DNA of 23,936 nucleotides, taken from the IMG/VR virus record IMGVR_UViG_3300030012_001523, positions 23,996 through 47,931 of that record; one strand, written 5' to 3'. Position 1 is the stretch's first letter; each line of letters opens with the position of its first letter. The translations under genes and the position numbers were made by a program. Positions 8,487 to 15,902 of the stretch are shown in pieces. Under the pieces are notes generated by a model. The model did not search any database. It saw only the letters and a program-made list of their open reading frames with translations, and was not told the DNA's origin. This stretch comes from a virus.

Positions 8487-8552
8487 TTTGATTTAATTTA
8501 ATTAATTAATATGTTTCTTTATTAAATAGTTACACTTATTATTGTATTTTTA
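8487..8552 (-). promoter_or_regulatory. 66-base A/T-rich leader ahead of the packaging/head block
   Basis: The longest spacer in the window. On the coding strand it ends with TTAAATTAAATCAAA directly before the ATG, nearly the same as the GroEL leader (TTAAATTAAATCAA). It also contains the 12-base string found before the scaffold gene. There is no clear promoter box or hairpin, so its role as promoter or ribosome-loading leader is inferred. Confidence 0.3.
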
Positions 8553-10766
8553 CTATACTGCAGATACTGATAATGTACCTCCATTTGCTACTCTTATTCT
8601 ATACCTTGTTCCGTCAGGTGATTTTAATATTAAACCATTAGACGAAGTTTCTACTTCAACATCTCCTTGTTTAACGTCTAATCCGTCTGAGCTTAAGGTC
8701 GCGTAATTATTACTAGATGTATCTCTCCAATAATGAATAGCGGCGTTAGCATATATACCTTCATCTGTACCATTGCCTAGCCACATTTGAGGTTTACTTG
8801 TATCGTTATCTGCTGCTCTAATATTTAAATAATTACCACTACCATCAAATGAAGCTCTAGTATTATTAGTACTAAGCTTTAGTATTATTTTTGGAATATT
8901 TAAAAAGGATGCACTTACAGAGCTTAATTCTAAAAGCGTTCCGCTTGTACCTGTAGAAAATGTATATTTTTTACCAGATGTAATATTAAATCCTAAACCA
9001 CCTGTTTCAGTTTGACCAATACCTACATCATTAGCCACACCTCCTTGATCTTGAAATTTTACTCTATAAAAAGCATCTGTATCTACATCACCGTATATTG
9101 ATTTACCAAAACCTAAAGGAGCACTAGGACTAGTAGTTCCAATACCTACGTTACCTTCGTGAGTAAATCTAACTTTTTCTATTAAATCACCAGCAGCAAT
9201 GCCGTTACCAAAATCAAAAGTAATATCACCTGAGGTACTACCAGCTGTACTATCTAATACACCAAATATACCTCCAATTGAATATTCATTATAACCTCCA
9301 AACTGCATACCATATTTTTCATTTACAGCATTAGCAGTTCCATTTATAAACAATCCAGTTTTTGCATCTGTAGTAACATTTGTAATTCTTACTGGTTGGT
9401 TTGTGTTTCCTGGATCTCCTTTTATTGTGAGCTTTGATTCAGGACTAGCGGTTCCAATACCTACATTTTCAGACGAATCTAATGTAATGCCTCTATCAGC
9501 TAAAGTTCCTCCCCCTCCATTTTGTATTTGTAATTTATTATTTGAGTTATCTAAAAGAATTTGAGCATAGTTATCGTCAGCATTATCACCTAGCGCTAAT
9601 TGCGATAATCCAGAGCCTGGCCCCACAATTGCTATTACTGAATCACTAGAACCGTCACCAACCTGTAAATCTCTACCAGGGCTAGTAGTCCCAATACCTA
9701 CATTACCGCTAGAAGTAATACGCATAGCTTCATTAATAGCATTGTTATAAGTATGAAAAGTTAAATTACTTGCATTTGCTACTGCTCCTTCTCTGTTAGA
9801 TGCAATCATTGATTCTGCATTAAACATTGGATTAAATTTAATAGAAACTCCTTCACCTCCTCCTGAACCTATGTTTTCTAGATATACAAGATTAGCTGTT
9901 GCCGCATTGTCAGAAGACTGTATATGTAACTTATTAGTAGGATTACTTGTTCCAATACCTACATTACCGTTATCACGATTTAAAATTAAATTATTAGTTC
10001 CAGTTGGTACAACTATTTTAAGCATACCTGTAGGAGTAAACATTGCAAAGTCATTTTCAGTTCCCGTAACTCCGTGTATTGCTAAACCGTGATTACTAGC
10101 TTTATAAATTCTACCAGCTTTTCCGCTATCAAAAGTTATATTAGAAGTAAATCTTGCAGCACCAGCTATATCTAATTTATCTGTAGGACTACTTGTTCCA
10201 ATACCCACATTACCCGCGCTAGAAGATGTTAATAATACATTGGCTCCAGTAGTACCTAACTGTGATATACCACTAGAAATAAAACTACCTTCTACATGTA
10301 GTTTAGCTACAGGAGTAGTAGTGCCAATACCTACGTCACCGCCAGCAGTAACACGCATTCTTTCAGTATTACCAGTACCAAGTCTTAAAGCGTAAGCTTG
10401 TTGCACGAACATGAAGGCACCCGCATTATTATTAAGACCTAATTGTAGTCTCATAGTGCCGTTAAATATACCTACTACATTTGCTGCTCCTAATGTAGTT
10501 TTAACTTCTAAAATATTACTTGGAGTAGAAGTTCCAATACCTAATTTTTTATTAGTATTATCCCAATATAAATTATTATCTCCAGTTACTGTAGAAGCAG
10601 CGCTAAAAAAAGTTACTTGACCTGCGGCCCCAGTTCCTTGAGAGTAACCAGATAATAAGTCAACAGGATCTATTTGTATGTTTTGCGCGCCAGTATATCC
10701 TACTAAAAAATCTACTGTTCCTAGCGTTGTTTTTTGTGTAAATTGTGAAAACTTTATATTTGCCAT
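8553..10766 (-). CDS. Tail fibre-like protein built from VGIGT repeats (type A)
   Basis: A 737-residue Ser/Thr/Asn/Gly-rich protein. The N-terminus MANIKFSQFT, then DFLVGYTGAQNIQI, is shared with the next fibre gene and probably anchors both to the same virion part. Residues about 75-545 contain seven [VL]GIGT-x-x-P motifs (near residues 75, 145, 187, 269, 355, 437 and 540), each followed by a strand such as KLHIQS. Such repeats are common in phage fibres and Bacteroidota surface proteins and usually build trimeric beta-rich shafts. The C-terminus (NGLILKSPDGTRYRIRV, then LSVSAV) matches the end of the fibre gene at 21902. There is no visible chaperone (peptidase S74) domain. It ends with tandem TAG-TAA, the only TAG stop noted here, and starts by one-base overlap with the preceding gene. 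Confidence 0.75.
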   Translation of the reverse strand: MANIKFSQFTQKTTLGTVDFLVGYTGAQNIQIDPVDLLSGYSQGTGAAGQVTFFSAASTVTGDNNLYWDNTNKKLGIGTSTPSNILEVKTTLGAANVVGIFNGTMRLQLGLNNNAGAFMFVQQAYALRLGTGNTERMRVTAGGDVGIGTTTPVAKLHVEGSFISSGISQLGTTGANVLLTSSSAGNVGIGTSSPTDKLDIAGAARFTSNITFDSGKAGRIYKASNHGLAIHGVTGTENDFAMFTPTGMLKIVVPTGTNNLILNRDNGNVGIGTSNPTNKLHIQSSDNAATANLVYLENIGSGGGEGVSIKFNPMFNAESMIASNREGAVANASNLTFHTYNNAINEAMRITSSGNVGIGTTSPGRDLQVGDGSSDSVIAIVGPGSGLSQLALGDNADDNYAQILLDNSNNKLQIQNGGGGTLADRGITLDSSENVGIGTASPESKLTIKGDPGNTNQPVRITNVTTDAKTGLFINGTANAVNEKYGMQFGGYNEYSIGGIFGVLDSTAGSTSGDITFDFGNGIAAGDLIEKVRFTHEGNVGIGTTSPSAPLGFGKSIYGDVDTDAFYRVKFQDQGGVANDVGIGQTETGGLGFNITSGKKYTFSTGTSGTLLELSSVSASFLNIPKIILKLSTNNTRASFDGSGNYLNIRAADNDTSKPQMWLGNGTDEGIYANAAIHYWRDTSSNNYATLSSDGLDVKQGDVEVETSSNGLILKSPDGTRYRIRVANGGTLSVSAV
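9139..10544. repeat. Dispersed direct repeat encoding VGIGT motifs (7 copies)
   Basis: Plus-strand CCAATACCTAC or a near match occurs at 9139, 9454, 9691, 9952, 10199, 10324 and 10534, spaced about 125-315 bases. Three more copies lie in the fibre gene at the far end (23337, 23556 and 23805). The repeat is coding, but the near-identity of 11-16 bases gives many sites for slippage or recombination between fibre genes. Confidence 0.8.
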
Positions 10767-12883
10767 TAGTGTACTATTTTTAATAAATCTCCTGTTCTAT
10801 AAACATCTCCTGTTGTTAATCCTGCTGCAATAGCTGCTGTATTATCTGCGTATTCTGATACATTTGTGATGTTAAGATCACCATGTACTTTTGCGCCAGA
10901 AGAAGTTGCTTCTATTCTCAATACGTTGTTCGCGTAGATATAACTATTACCACCACTAAAGAATTTAGCTAGATTATTAGTACCTCCTGAACTTTTTAAT
11001 TGAACGAGGCTTGACAATATGCTTAAACTTCCTGTGCCACCATCTTTTATGATAGAATCACTACCATCGTGATATATTTCTAAATCATTATTAGAACCAA
11101 ACTCAGCTTTTACATTATCAGGTATATGTAAATTTTTAGAAAATTTATTTCTTACAATACTACCGTCTAAAGAAAAGTATGTAGTTACTCCACCACTACC
11201 ATCATCACAATTAAATACTATATCTTTATCGTCTGTTGTGTTTTGTATTACTAAATCACCTGTTCCATTATGCGATATTTCACTACCAGAACCGGAATGA
11301 ACTATTGATAAGTCTTGCGAGCTACCAAATTTTAAGTAAGAACTATCTGGAAATATTGTTATAGGATTAGTACCGCCGGCACTACCATCTAAAAAGAAAT
11401 AAGTTTCATTACCTCCACTTCCATCATCTGCTTGAAATATTATATCTTTATCATCAGCTTGATTTCTAATATAAAAATCGCCTGTGCCATTTGATAAGTA
11501 AGTATTAGTACCGTCGTGAAATTGTGCATAATCTCCACTATTACCCATACCTATATTCACATTATCAATTAAAGCTAAATCTTTAGTAAAAACAATTTTT
11601 TCACTACTACCATCTAATTGAAAATATGTAATTAAACCACCTGATCCATCATCACTTTTAAATATTATATCTTTATTGGCTGACTGGTTTTGAATTATTA
11701 AATGACCAGTAATATTATCTATATAATTATCACTACCATCGTGATATATTTGTAAATCACCAAGATCAGCTCCAAAACTTAAAGTACTATTATCAGGAAA
11801 TTTAGTAAATACTCTACCCCCACCTTGACCTGCTTTACTACCATCTAAAAAGAAATACGCAGTTGTTCCACCTGAACCATCGTCATTGTAAAAAGTAATA
11901 TCTTTGTCATTAGCATTTTGAAATATTTTTAAATTACCCGTATTGTTTTGTATAACAGAGTCTGTGCCATCGTGAAGAATCTTTAAATCACTACTAGTTC
12001 CAAATTTAGCTTGAATATTATCGAAAAACAACATACCATTTGGCGCATTTACTGTTAGTCTTTCATCACTTCCATCTAACCTTAAGTATTCTATAACAGC
12101 ACCACTACCGTTATCACATTTAAATACTATATCTTCATCATTAGCTTGATTTTGTAAAATTAAATCACCTGTTGTATTATCAATAACACTGTTAGTTGCA
12201 TTATGTTTTATAACTAAATCATTACTGTTACCGAATCTAAGTTCTACACTGTCTGATAACTTAACATTTTTAGAAAATAAAGTTATTTCATCGCCACCAT
12301 CAACTCTAAAATACTCAGTAAAACCACCACCTCCATCGTCACTTCTAAATATAATGTCTTTATTATCAGCTTTATTACTAATATATAAATCACCTGTAAG
12401 GTTATCAATAACAGAATCAGTGCCGCTGTGATATATTTGTAAATCAGCACCTGTGCCAAAACTTAATACGCTATTATCTGGAAACACAGTTCTAGGTGTT
12501 ACAGTTGTTAAAGAACCATCTAAGTAAAAATAAGTTGCTATACCACCAGCACCATCATCTGCTTGAAATATTACATCTTTATCAGCATCAGCATTCCTTA
12601 TAATTAAATTTCCTTCAAAGTTTCTTATTGAACTATCTGTACCATTATGGAATATTTCTAAATCTTGAGAATTTCCAGCTTTTAAAGCAAAATTATCAGG
12701 CATATGAATACCGCTGGTTCCAGTCATTGTACCACCAACAAGTGGTAAATAACCCGAAAGTGATGCTGCTAATAAATTAGTTGGAGATATTTGAATATTA
12801 TCACCTCCCTTGTAACCTACTACAAAGTCTATATCTGATTCTGTATTACCGACTGTAAATTGTGAGAATTTTATATTTGCCAT
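10766..12883 (-). CDS. Tail fibre-like protein built from DGSGG repeats (type B)
   Basis: A 705-residue protein with the shared N-terminal anchor MANIKFSQFT and DFVVGYKGGDNIQI. From residue 63 to about 635 it is made of seven full and one partial repeat of 73-77 residues: a DNxxLxFG turn, DLxIxHDGTDSxI, a TGDLxIxN strand, DKDIIFxxDDGSGG and YFxLDGS. The Asp/Gly/Asn-rich turns could bind calcium. Its end (SEYADNTAAIAAGLTTGDVY followed by RTGDLLKIVH) differs from the two other fibres and is of the 'A..aGlptGdlYrtg' type seen at many fibre C-termini. The repeat type is known to me from marine phage structural proteins; receptor binding is the likely role but is not shown. The stop overlaps the next start by one base (TAATG). 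Confidence 0.72.
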   Translation of the reverse strand: MANIKFSQFTVGNTESDIDFVVGYKGGDNIQISPTNLLAASLSGYLPLVGGTMTGTSGIHMPDNFALKAGNSQDLEIFHNGTDSSIRNFEGNLIIRNADADKDVIFQADDGAGGIATYFYLDGSLTTVTPRTVFPDNSVLSFGTGADLQIYHSGTDSVIDNLTGDLYISNKADNKDIIFRSDDGGGGFTEYFRVDGGDEITLFSKNVKLSDSVELRFGNSNDLVIKHNATNSVIDNTTGDLILQNQANDEDIVFKCDNGSGAVIEYLRLDGSDERLTVNAPNGMLFFDNIQAKFGTSSDLKILHDGTDSVIQNNTGNLKIFQNANDKDITFYNDDGSGGTTAYFFLDGSKAGQGGGRVFTKFPDNSTLSFGADLGDLQIYHDGSDNYIDNITGHLIIQNQSANKDIIFKSDDGSGGLITYFQLDGSSEKIVFTKDLALIDNVNIGMGNSGDYAQFHDGTNTYLSNGTGDFYIRNQADDKDIIFQADDGSGGNETYFFLDGSAGGTNPITIFPDSSYLKFGSSQDLSIVHSGSGSEISHNGTGDLVIQNTTDDKDIVFNCDDGSGGVTTYFSLDGSIVRNKFSKNLHIPDNVKAEFGSNNDLEIYHDGSDSIIKDGGTGSLSILSSLVQLKSSGGTNNLAKFFSGGNSYIYANNVLRIEATSSGAKVHGDLNITNVSEYADNTAAIAAGLTTGDVYRTGDLLKIVH
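10978..12697. repeat. Seven-and-a-half copies of a ~225-base coding repeat (type B)
   Basis: Each unit encodes the DLxIxHDG / TGDLxI / DKDIIFxxDDGSGG / YFxLDGS module. DNA similarity between units is still visible, for example CCATCATCTGCTTGAAATAT at 11427-11446 and again near 12552. Unit sequences have diverged, so the array is old but could still recombine with the homologous array at 22090-23125. Confidence 0.75.
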
Positions 12884-12886
12884 GTG

Positions 12887-13051
12887 TTATGGATTTTTTA
12901 CCATGAATTTTAGTGAAGGAGTTGTATTCTCGGCTATTAAGAAGTCTATACCGTTTTCTCCAATTATTTTATCTATACTAGGAGAACTACCTGTACCTGG
13001 ATCTACTGGTAAAGCTAGTACCGCATTTGCATTAGCTAATATTGAAGACAT
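12887..13051 (-). CDS. Small protein of unknown function (54 residues)
   Basis: A complete frame from ATG at 13051 to TAA, fitting exactly between two genes with gaps of 1 and 3 bases. It reads MSSILANANAVLALPVDPGT, then a Ser/Pro turn, IDKIIGENGIDFLIAENTTP and SLKFMVKNP. It is beta-rich and not basic, with no signal or membrane segment. Its place between the virion-protein candidate and the fibres suggests a small structural or attachment role, which is inferred from position only. The tight fit and the AT-rich start context make it a real gene. Confidence 0.65.
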   Translation of the reverse strand: MSSILANANAVLALPVDPGTGSSPSIDKIIGENGIDFLIAENTTPSLKFMVKNP

Positions 13052-13052
13052 G

Positions 13053-13568
13053 TTAATCTAGTGCTATAATGTCCGACGCTGTTGTTCCAGCTGCTTTTAC
13101 TCTAATTACTTGTTGAGGTATAAATGAAGCGTTACCAACGTTTTTCATAACTATTTCATCACCGTCTACTGTTACAACTGCTACATCGCCAGCGCCTCCA
13201 ACAAATAAACTATAACCATCAGTACCTTGAGTTGCATTTACAGCGCCACCATTACTTCTGTATATTTTATAATCGTTTGGCGCAGCCGCAGTTATACCAG
13301 GCGCTGCTAAAGTTAAAACAGTATTACTATCTACTTTTACTACTTGTGCTATTTCTGTTCCAGATATAACAACATCACCAGCAGTCACAAAATTGTTTCT
13401 GCCAATAGTAGAATCACCATCTATAAACTTAGCGCCAGCTGTTGTTAATGCTGTACCATTAGTACTACTAGCACCACTTAAATAAGCACCAGGTTGAGGA
13501 ATATTTATTGTATCACTTGGAATTACCGCTATTGCTCTTTTTGGTTGATTTTGTGACATATTATTCAT
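13053..13568 (-). CDS. Probable virion protein with C-terminal GTTAsdIiAL motif
   Basis: 171 residues from ATG at 13568, one base after the holin stop. A longer reading from 13625 runs 56 bases into the holin gene and adds an unlikely basic tail, so it is not used; ATG 13559 is possible. The middle is beta-rich (GDVVISGTEIAQVVKVDSNT). The C-terminal part, GDVAVVTVDGDEIVMKNV followed by FIPQQVIRVKAAGTTASDII, matches a pattern I know from phage and gene-transfer-agent structural proteins, where 'flPvqVxrVxatGTTAxxIxAL' ends a small virion-surface or spike-base protein. Position beside the fibre genes agrees. The exact role, decoration or adaptor, cannot be told. Confidence 0.6.
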   Translation of the reverse strand: MNNMSQNQPKRAIAVIPSDTINIPQPGAYLSGASSTNGTALTTAGAKFIDGDSTIGRNNFVTAGDVVISGTEIAQVVKVDSNTVLTLAAPGITAAAPNDYKIYRSNGGAVNATQGTDGYSLFVGGAGDVAVVTVDGDEIVMKNVGNASFIPQQVIRVKAAGTTASDIIALD

Positions 13569-13569
13569 T

Positions 13570-14031
13570 TTAATTTTTATTGTTCTTAAATATATTACTT
13601 GCTTTTTCTGTCGTACGTCCGCCAAAATAGGCTAAGACTACCGCCATCATTACTTTTTCAAACGTATCGTTCCATAATTCATTTATATGAAATGGTATAG
13701 TTTCTACGCTGTCTAATATTCCAGCTAATGAAAATATACATATACACCATATTAAAACTAATGGTCGTACGTTTTTTGACATCCATGAATCACTCATAGA
13801 GTCAGCTTGCCATCTTGATGTGATAGCTTCAATTTCTTTTGTTTGTTGATCGTATATTAATTGTTGTAATTTTACTTTATCTTCAGCTGGAGCATCTGAT
13901 TTAGTAATAGCTGCAATAGCTTCTTTTGGTGATGTAACGCCTTGCAATACGCTTCCCAATGTAGGATTTATTGCTGACGCTGCACCAAACAATATTTGAC
14001 CAACAGTTGTGTCTTTAAATTTTTTACTCAT
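13570..14031 (-). CDS. Holin, 3TM-like family
   Basis: 153 residues. Residues 1-75 are soluble and helical (TSPKEAIAAITKSDAPAEDK and LQQLIYDQQTKEIEAITSRW). Then comes the signature SMSDSWMSKNVRPLVLIW (78-95) leading into membrane segment 1 (about 89-107), a short loop, membrane segment 2 (about 126-138, VMMAVVLAYFGG) and a basic tail. The 'D.wlsknvRPlvl' plus glycine-rich second segment ending in 'ggrs.EK' is the recognised holin pattern often filed as HOLIN_3TMs. The protein would sit in the inner membrane and time lysis. It overlaps the HExxH gene by four bases (ATGA), a likely coupled pair. No endolysin with a classical fold is in the window. Confidence 0.8.
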   Translation of the reverse strand: MSKKFKDTTVGQILFGAASAINPTLGSVLQGVTSPKEAIAAITKSDAPAEDKVKLQQLIYDQQTKEIEAITSRWQADSMSDSWMSKNVRPLVLIWCICIFSLAGILDSVETIPFHINELWNDTFEKVMMAVVLAYFGGRTTEKASNIFKNNKN

Positions 14032-14336
14032 GCTTTTCTATATGCTTCTGCTTCCCAAGGTAAATTCTTAGCGCCTTCTTTCATTTTAGCCCTTGAGTAT
14101 TTTTTACCTTTCCAATATACATAATTATCATCATAATCAAGATCACCTCTACGCATTTGATCTATATGAACTTGTTCATGCGCTATAACCTCTGGTATTT
14201 GATGAGGTTTTAAATCTTTATTTAAAATGATAGTTCTATTGTTATTAGCTTTACCCATAACACCTGCTTCCATGTCTACATGATATACTGGAGTATTGTC
14301 AATTTTATATGGAGGATTTGTTAATTTAAAAGCCAT
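14028..14336 (-). CDS. Small HExxH protein, putative zinc metallopeptidase
   Basis: A 102-residue protein with the zinc-binding motif HEQVH at residues 53-57 in VIAHEQVHIDQMRRGD and a downstream acidic stretch LPWEAEAY (92-99) whose Glu95 or Glu97 could be the third ligand, as in gluzincin-like minimal peptidases. N-terminal residues NPPYKIDNTPVYHVD and a middle YVYWKGKKYS are beta-like. There is no signal peptide or membrane segment. It sits immediately before the holin with a 4-base overlap, so a lysis or virion-processing role is possible. It may equally be a structural protein that kept the motif. The motif is seen directly; activity is inferred. Confidence 0.6.
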   Translation of the reverse strand: MAFKLTNPPYKIDNTPVYHVDMEAGVMGKANNNRTIILNKDLKPHQIPEVIAHEQVHIDQMRRGDLDYDDNYVYWKGKKYSRAKMKEGAKNLPWEAEAYRKA

Positions 14337-14338
14337 AA

Positions 14339-14485
14339 TTATTTTTTATAAGGAAATATTTTATTTAACGCATCTCGGCGTTTACCGCATCCGCAGCCAC
14401 CGGGTATGCTATCAGCTAGCTTTTTAATACCGGTAGCTTTGGTGAAGTTTTCAATTGTGTCACCTAATCCTTTAGGTTTAATCAT
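14339..14485 (-). CDS. 48-residue protein with GGCGCG-K-R-R motif
   Basis: A complete small frame, ATG at 14485 overlapping the previous stop by one base (TAATG), ending two bases before the next ATG. It reads MIKPKGLGDTIENFTKATGI, KKLADSIPGGCGCGKRRDAL and NKIFPYKK. The two cysteines in GGCGCG followed by KRRD are reminiscent of tiny proteins next to lysis or structural genes in many marine phages. Two Cys cannot fill a zinc site alone; dimerisation or metal/iron binding is possible. Function is unknown. Too short for routine gene finders, but gene spacing and composition support it. Confidence 0.7.
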   Translation of the reverse strand: MIKPKGLGDTIENFTKATGIKKLADSIPGGCGCGKRRDALNKIFPYKK

Positions 14486-14784
14486 TATCCGTTATAAGAG
14501 ATGCTATCAAATCCTGTTACTGGAATAGATCCAACTCCTGGTTTACTATTAATAGCATTTATTAAAGTTGTTACAGCGTTTACACCTGCGTTTGCAGTTA
14601 ATGTAAATTCTCCAGTTGTTGTTGATGAAGCATCAAATATTACATCAGGATAAACTTTTACTTCTTGATCATTAGCTCCTCTTGAGATATGCGAAATAGC
14701 ATCTAAATATATTGGAAAATCATAAGCAGGCGAACCAACACCAAATTTTCCAGCTGGCAGTTTAATTTTTAATATAGTATTCAT
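14485..14784 (-). CDS. Small beta-domain protein (99 residues), family member 1
   Basis: Starts MNTILKIKLPAGKFGVGSPA; the middle has LDAISHISRGANDQEVKVYP; the C-terminal half has NAVTTLINAINSKPGVGSIP and ends FDSISYNG. The same plan (opening strands, a 'I..i.....' pair, a short 'v..aIn.ai..' helix, closing strands) is seen in the proteins at 14809 and 21562 and in the first 95 residues of the beta-helix protein at 19816. No function is known to me; the set suggests a virion decoration or attachment domain. The start follows a run of A residues on the coding strand, which is the usual leader in this genome. Confidence 0.65.
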   Translation of the reverse strand: MNTILKIKLPAGKFGVGSPAYDFPIYLDAISHISRGANDQEVKVYPDVIFDASSTTTGEFTLTANAGVNAVTTLINAINSKPGVGSIPVTGFDSISYNG

Positions 14785-14808
14785 TTTTTTTATTATTTTT
14801 TTTTTTGT

Positions 14809-15147
14809 TTATGAATTAGCAAATCCTGCTCCAGTAACTGTTACTCCTTCAGGTAATGAAACCGGTATTACACACGGTCCATTAGCTTCAAGCGCAATAT
14901 CAATTGCTTCTGTTATTGAAGCTGCAACATTTACTTTATCAGTTGATGAAGCTGGACTAACTGTGAATTTGTAAAAATTTGGTTTTTGAGCAACTAAATC
15001 GAAACCGATATTCATATGTACTCGCACTGTGCTTGACCCTGATTGAGGTACAACACTGATAATTTCTTCTACGCTAAGTAAGTTTTCGTTAAGCGGTCCT
15101 GCAAAAGGAGCACCGCCACTATTAAATACAGATATAAATTTTGACAT
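14809..15147 (-). CDS. Small beta-domain protein (112 residues), family member 2
   Basis: Opens MSKFISVFNSGGAPFAGPLN with a SVEEIISVVPQSGSSTVRVH stretch, then FYKFTVSPASSTDKVNVAAS, a short helix SITEAIDIALEANGPC and closing strands ISLPEGVTVTGAGF-like (PVSLPEGVTVTGAGFANS). It shares the strand-helix-strand plan of the proteins at 14485 and 21562; the ending PEGVTVTGAGF compares with PSGVSISAVSYN of the 21562 protein. It is weakly conserved, so the relationship is inferred. Probably a virion component. A/T-only 18-base leader, no Shine-Dalgarno. Confidence 0.65.
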   Translation of the reverse strand: MSKFISVFNSGGAPFAGPLNENLLSVEEIISVVPQSGSSTVRVHMNIGFDLVAQKPNFYKFTVSPASSTDKVNVAASITEAIDIALEANGPCVIPVSLPEGVTVTGAGFANS

Positions 15148-15165
15148 TTTTTTATTTATTTATTA

Positions 15166-15582
15166 TTATTTGTGTTTGATATTGTTTTTTCTAGTAAATT
15201 CATCATGTAGATGTATAGCTGAAACTAAACCTTTGTTTAATCTTTTTTCTTGAGCTTTACTATGTTTTTTCATAGGAGTTTCCATTTGCATAGCGCTATG
15301 ATGACCTTTCATAGGTGAATCCATATGCTCACCTTTCATAGGTGAATCTATATGCTCACCTTTCATAGGTGAATCCATATGCTCATTTTTCATAGGTGAA
15401 CCATAGTTCATACCTGATTTATAATGTTTAGCTATCCATGGTCTATCTCCTGCAGCAGTTCTGGCTACTGGATTATCTTTTAGTAGGTCGCGTCTTTCTT
15501 GACTAGCGTATCCTTTATTTTGATTATGATAAGGGCTTTTATTATATAAAGCACCTGATTTTTTATCTGCTTGTCCTGGCAT
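15166..15582 (-). CDS. Small basic His/Met/Lys-rich protein with SPMKGEH repeats
   Basis: 138 residues, basic and low in hydrophobics. Residues 1-60 have KKSGALYNKSPYHNQNKGY and RRDLLKDNPVARTAAGDRPW. A central tandem repeat of nine residues (EHMDSPMKG, with EHIDSPMKG once) runs three times, flanked by degenerate copies (GSPMKN before, METPMKKHSK after). The C-terminus AQEKRLNKGLVSAIHLHDEF then TRKNNIKHK is helical and basic. It is probably disordered; it may bind DNA, RNA or another virion protein. Neighbours at 15604, 15903 and 16152 carry single copies of a similar S/T-P-x-K or SPF motif. Function unknown. Confidence 0.65.
   Translation of the reverse strand: MPGQADKKSGALYNKSPYHNQNKGYASQERRDLLKDNPVARTAAGDRPWIAKHYKSGMNYGSPMKNEHMDSPMKGEHIDSPMKGEHMDSPMKGHHSAMQMETPMKKHSKAQEKRLNKGLVSAIHLHDEFTRKNNIKHK
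15304..15384. repeat. Three copies of a 27-base tandem coding repeat
   Basis: Units at 15304-15330, 15331-15357 and 15358-15384. The first and third are identical and the second differs by one base (C to T), which changes Met to Ile in the protein. A degraded part-copy follows from 15385. The length is a multiple of three, so copy-number change keeps the frame. Confidence 0.9.
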
Positions 15583-15603
15583 AATATTAATTTTTATTAG
15601 TTG

Positions 15604-15891
15604 TTATTTTCTTTTACCTGTGCAGTGAGCTTGTAGCGCTGCGTTTCTTTTTTGTTTTTTATTTTTTCTTTCTTCATCTCTACGAGCATTGTCTTCATAA
15701 CCATCTGGATTATCATAACCCTCTATTTTAGCTGGTGAATCATGATCGTGTCTAAGATTTTCTAAATAGTGCAATCTTGCAGAAGCTTTTAAATTTTTAT
15801 TATATGCTTCTTTAGCATCATAGTCTTCATCTCTTTTTTTTGAAAACTTAGAGTTTCCACTGTATTGTCCGTAATATCCTTTATGTCCCAT
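15604..15891 (-). CDS. Small basic protein with SPAK motif (95 residues)
   Basis: MGHKGYYGQYSGNSKFSKKR at the start is aromatic and basic; then DYDAKEAYNKNLKASARLHY, a helix LENLRHDHDSPAKIEGYDNP, and a strongly basic end with RRDEERKNKKQKRNAALQAH then CTGKRK. It looks disordered and nucleic-acid-binding or charge-neutralising. The DSPAK motif links it to the repeat protein next door. No known function. Compact spacing of 21 and 11 bases to its neighbours and an A-rich leader support it as a real gene. Confidence 0.6.
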   Translation of the reverse strand: MGHKGYYGQYSGNSKFSKKRDEDYDAKEAYNKNLKASARLHYLENLRHDHDSPAKIEGYDNPDGYEDNARRDEERKNKKQKRNAALQAHCTGKRK

Positions 15892-15902
15892 ATTTATTTT
15901 TA

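Noticed and set aside
8553-8558. Stop-codon reassignment (TAG read-through), known in some crAss-like phages
   Set aside because: All genes are intact under the standard code; TAG ends one gene and is followed by TAA.
8553-12883. Diversity-generating retroelement target in the fibre genes
   Set aside because: No reverse transcriptase and no template/variable repeat pair with A-specific changes seen; repeats are ordinary protein modules.
13569-13625. Longer start for the 171-residue virion protein
   Set aside because: Runs into the holin gene and encodes an unlikely basic stretch; ATG 13568 lies one base after the holin stop.
15304-15384. Possible CRISPR-like array
   Set aside because: Direct repeats have no spacers and encode a repeated peptide in frame.
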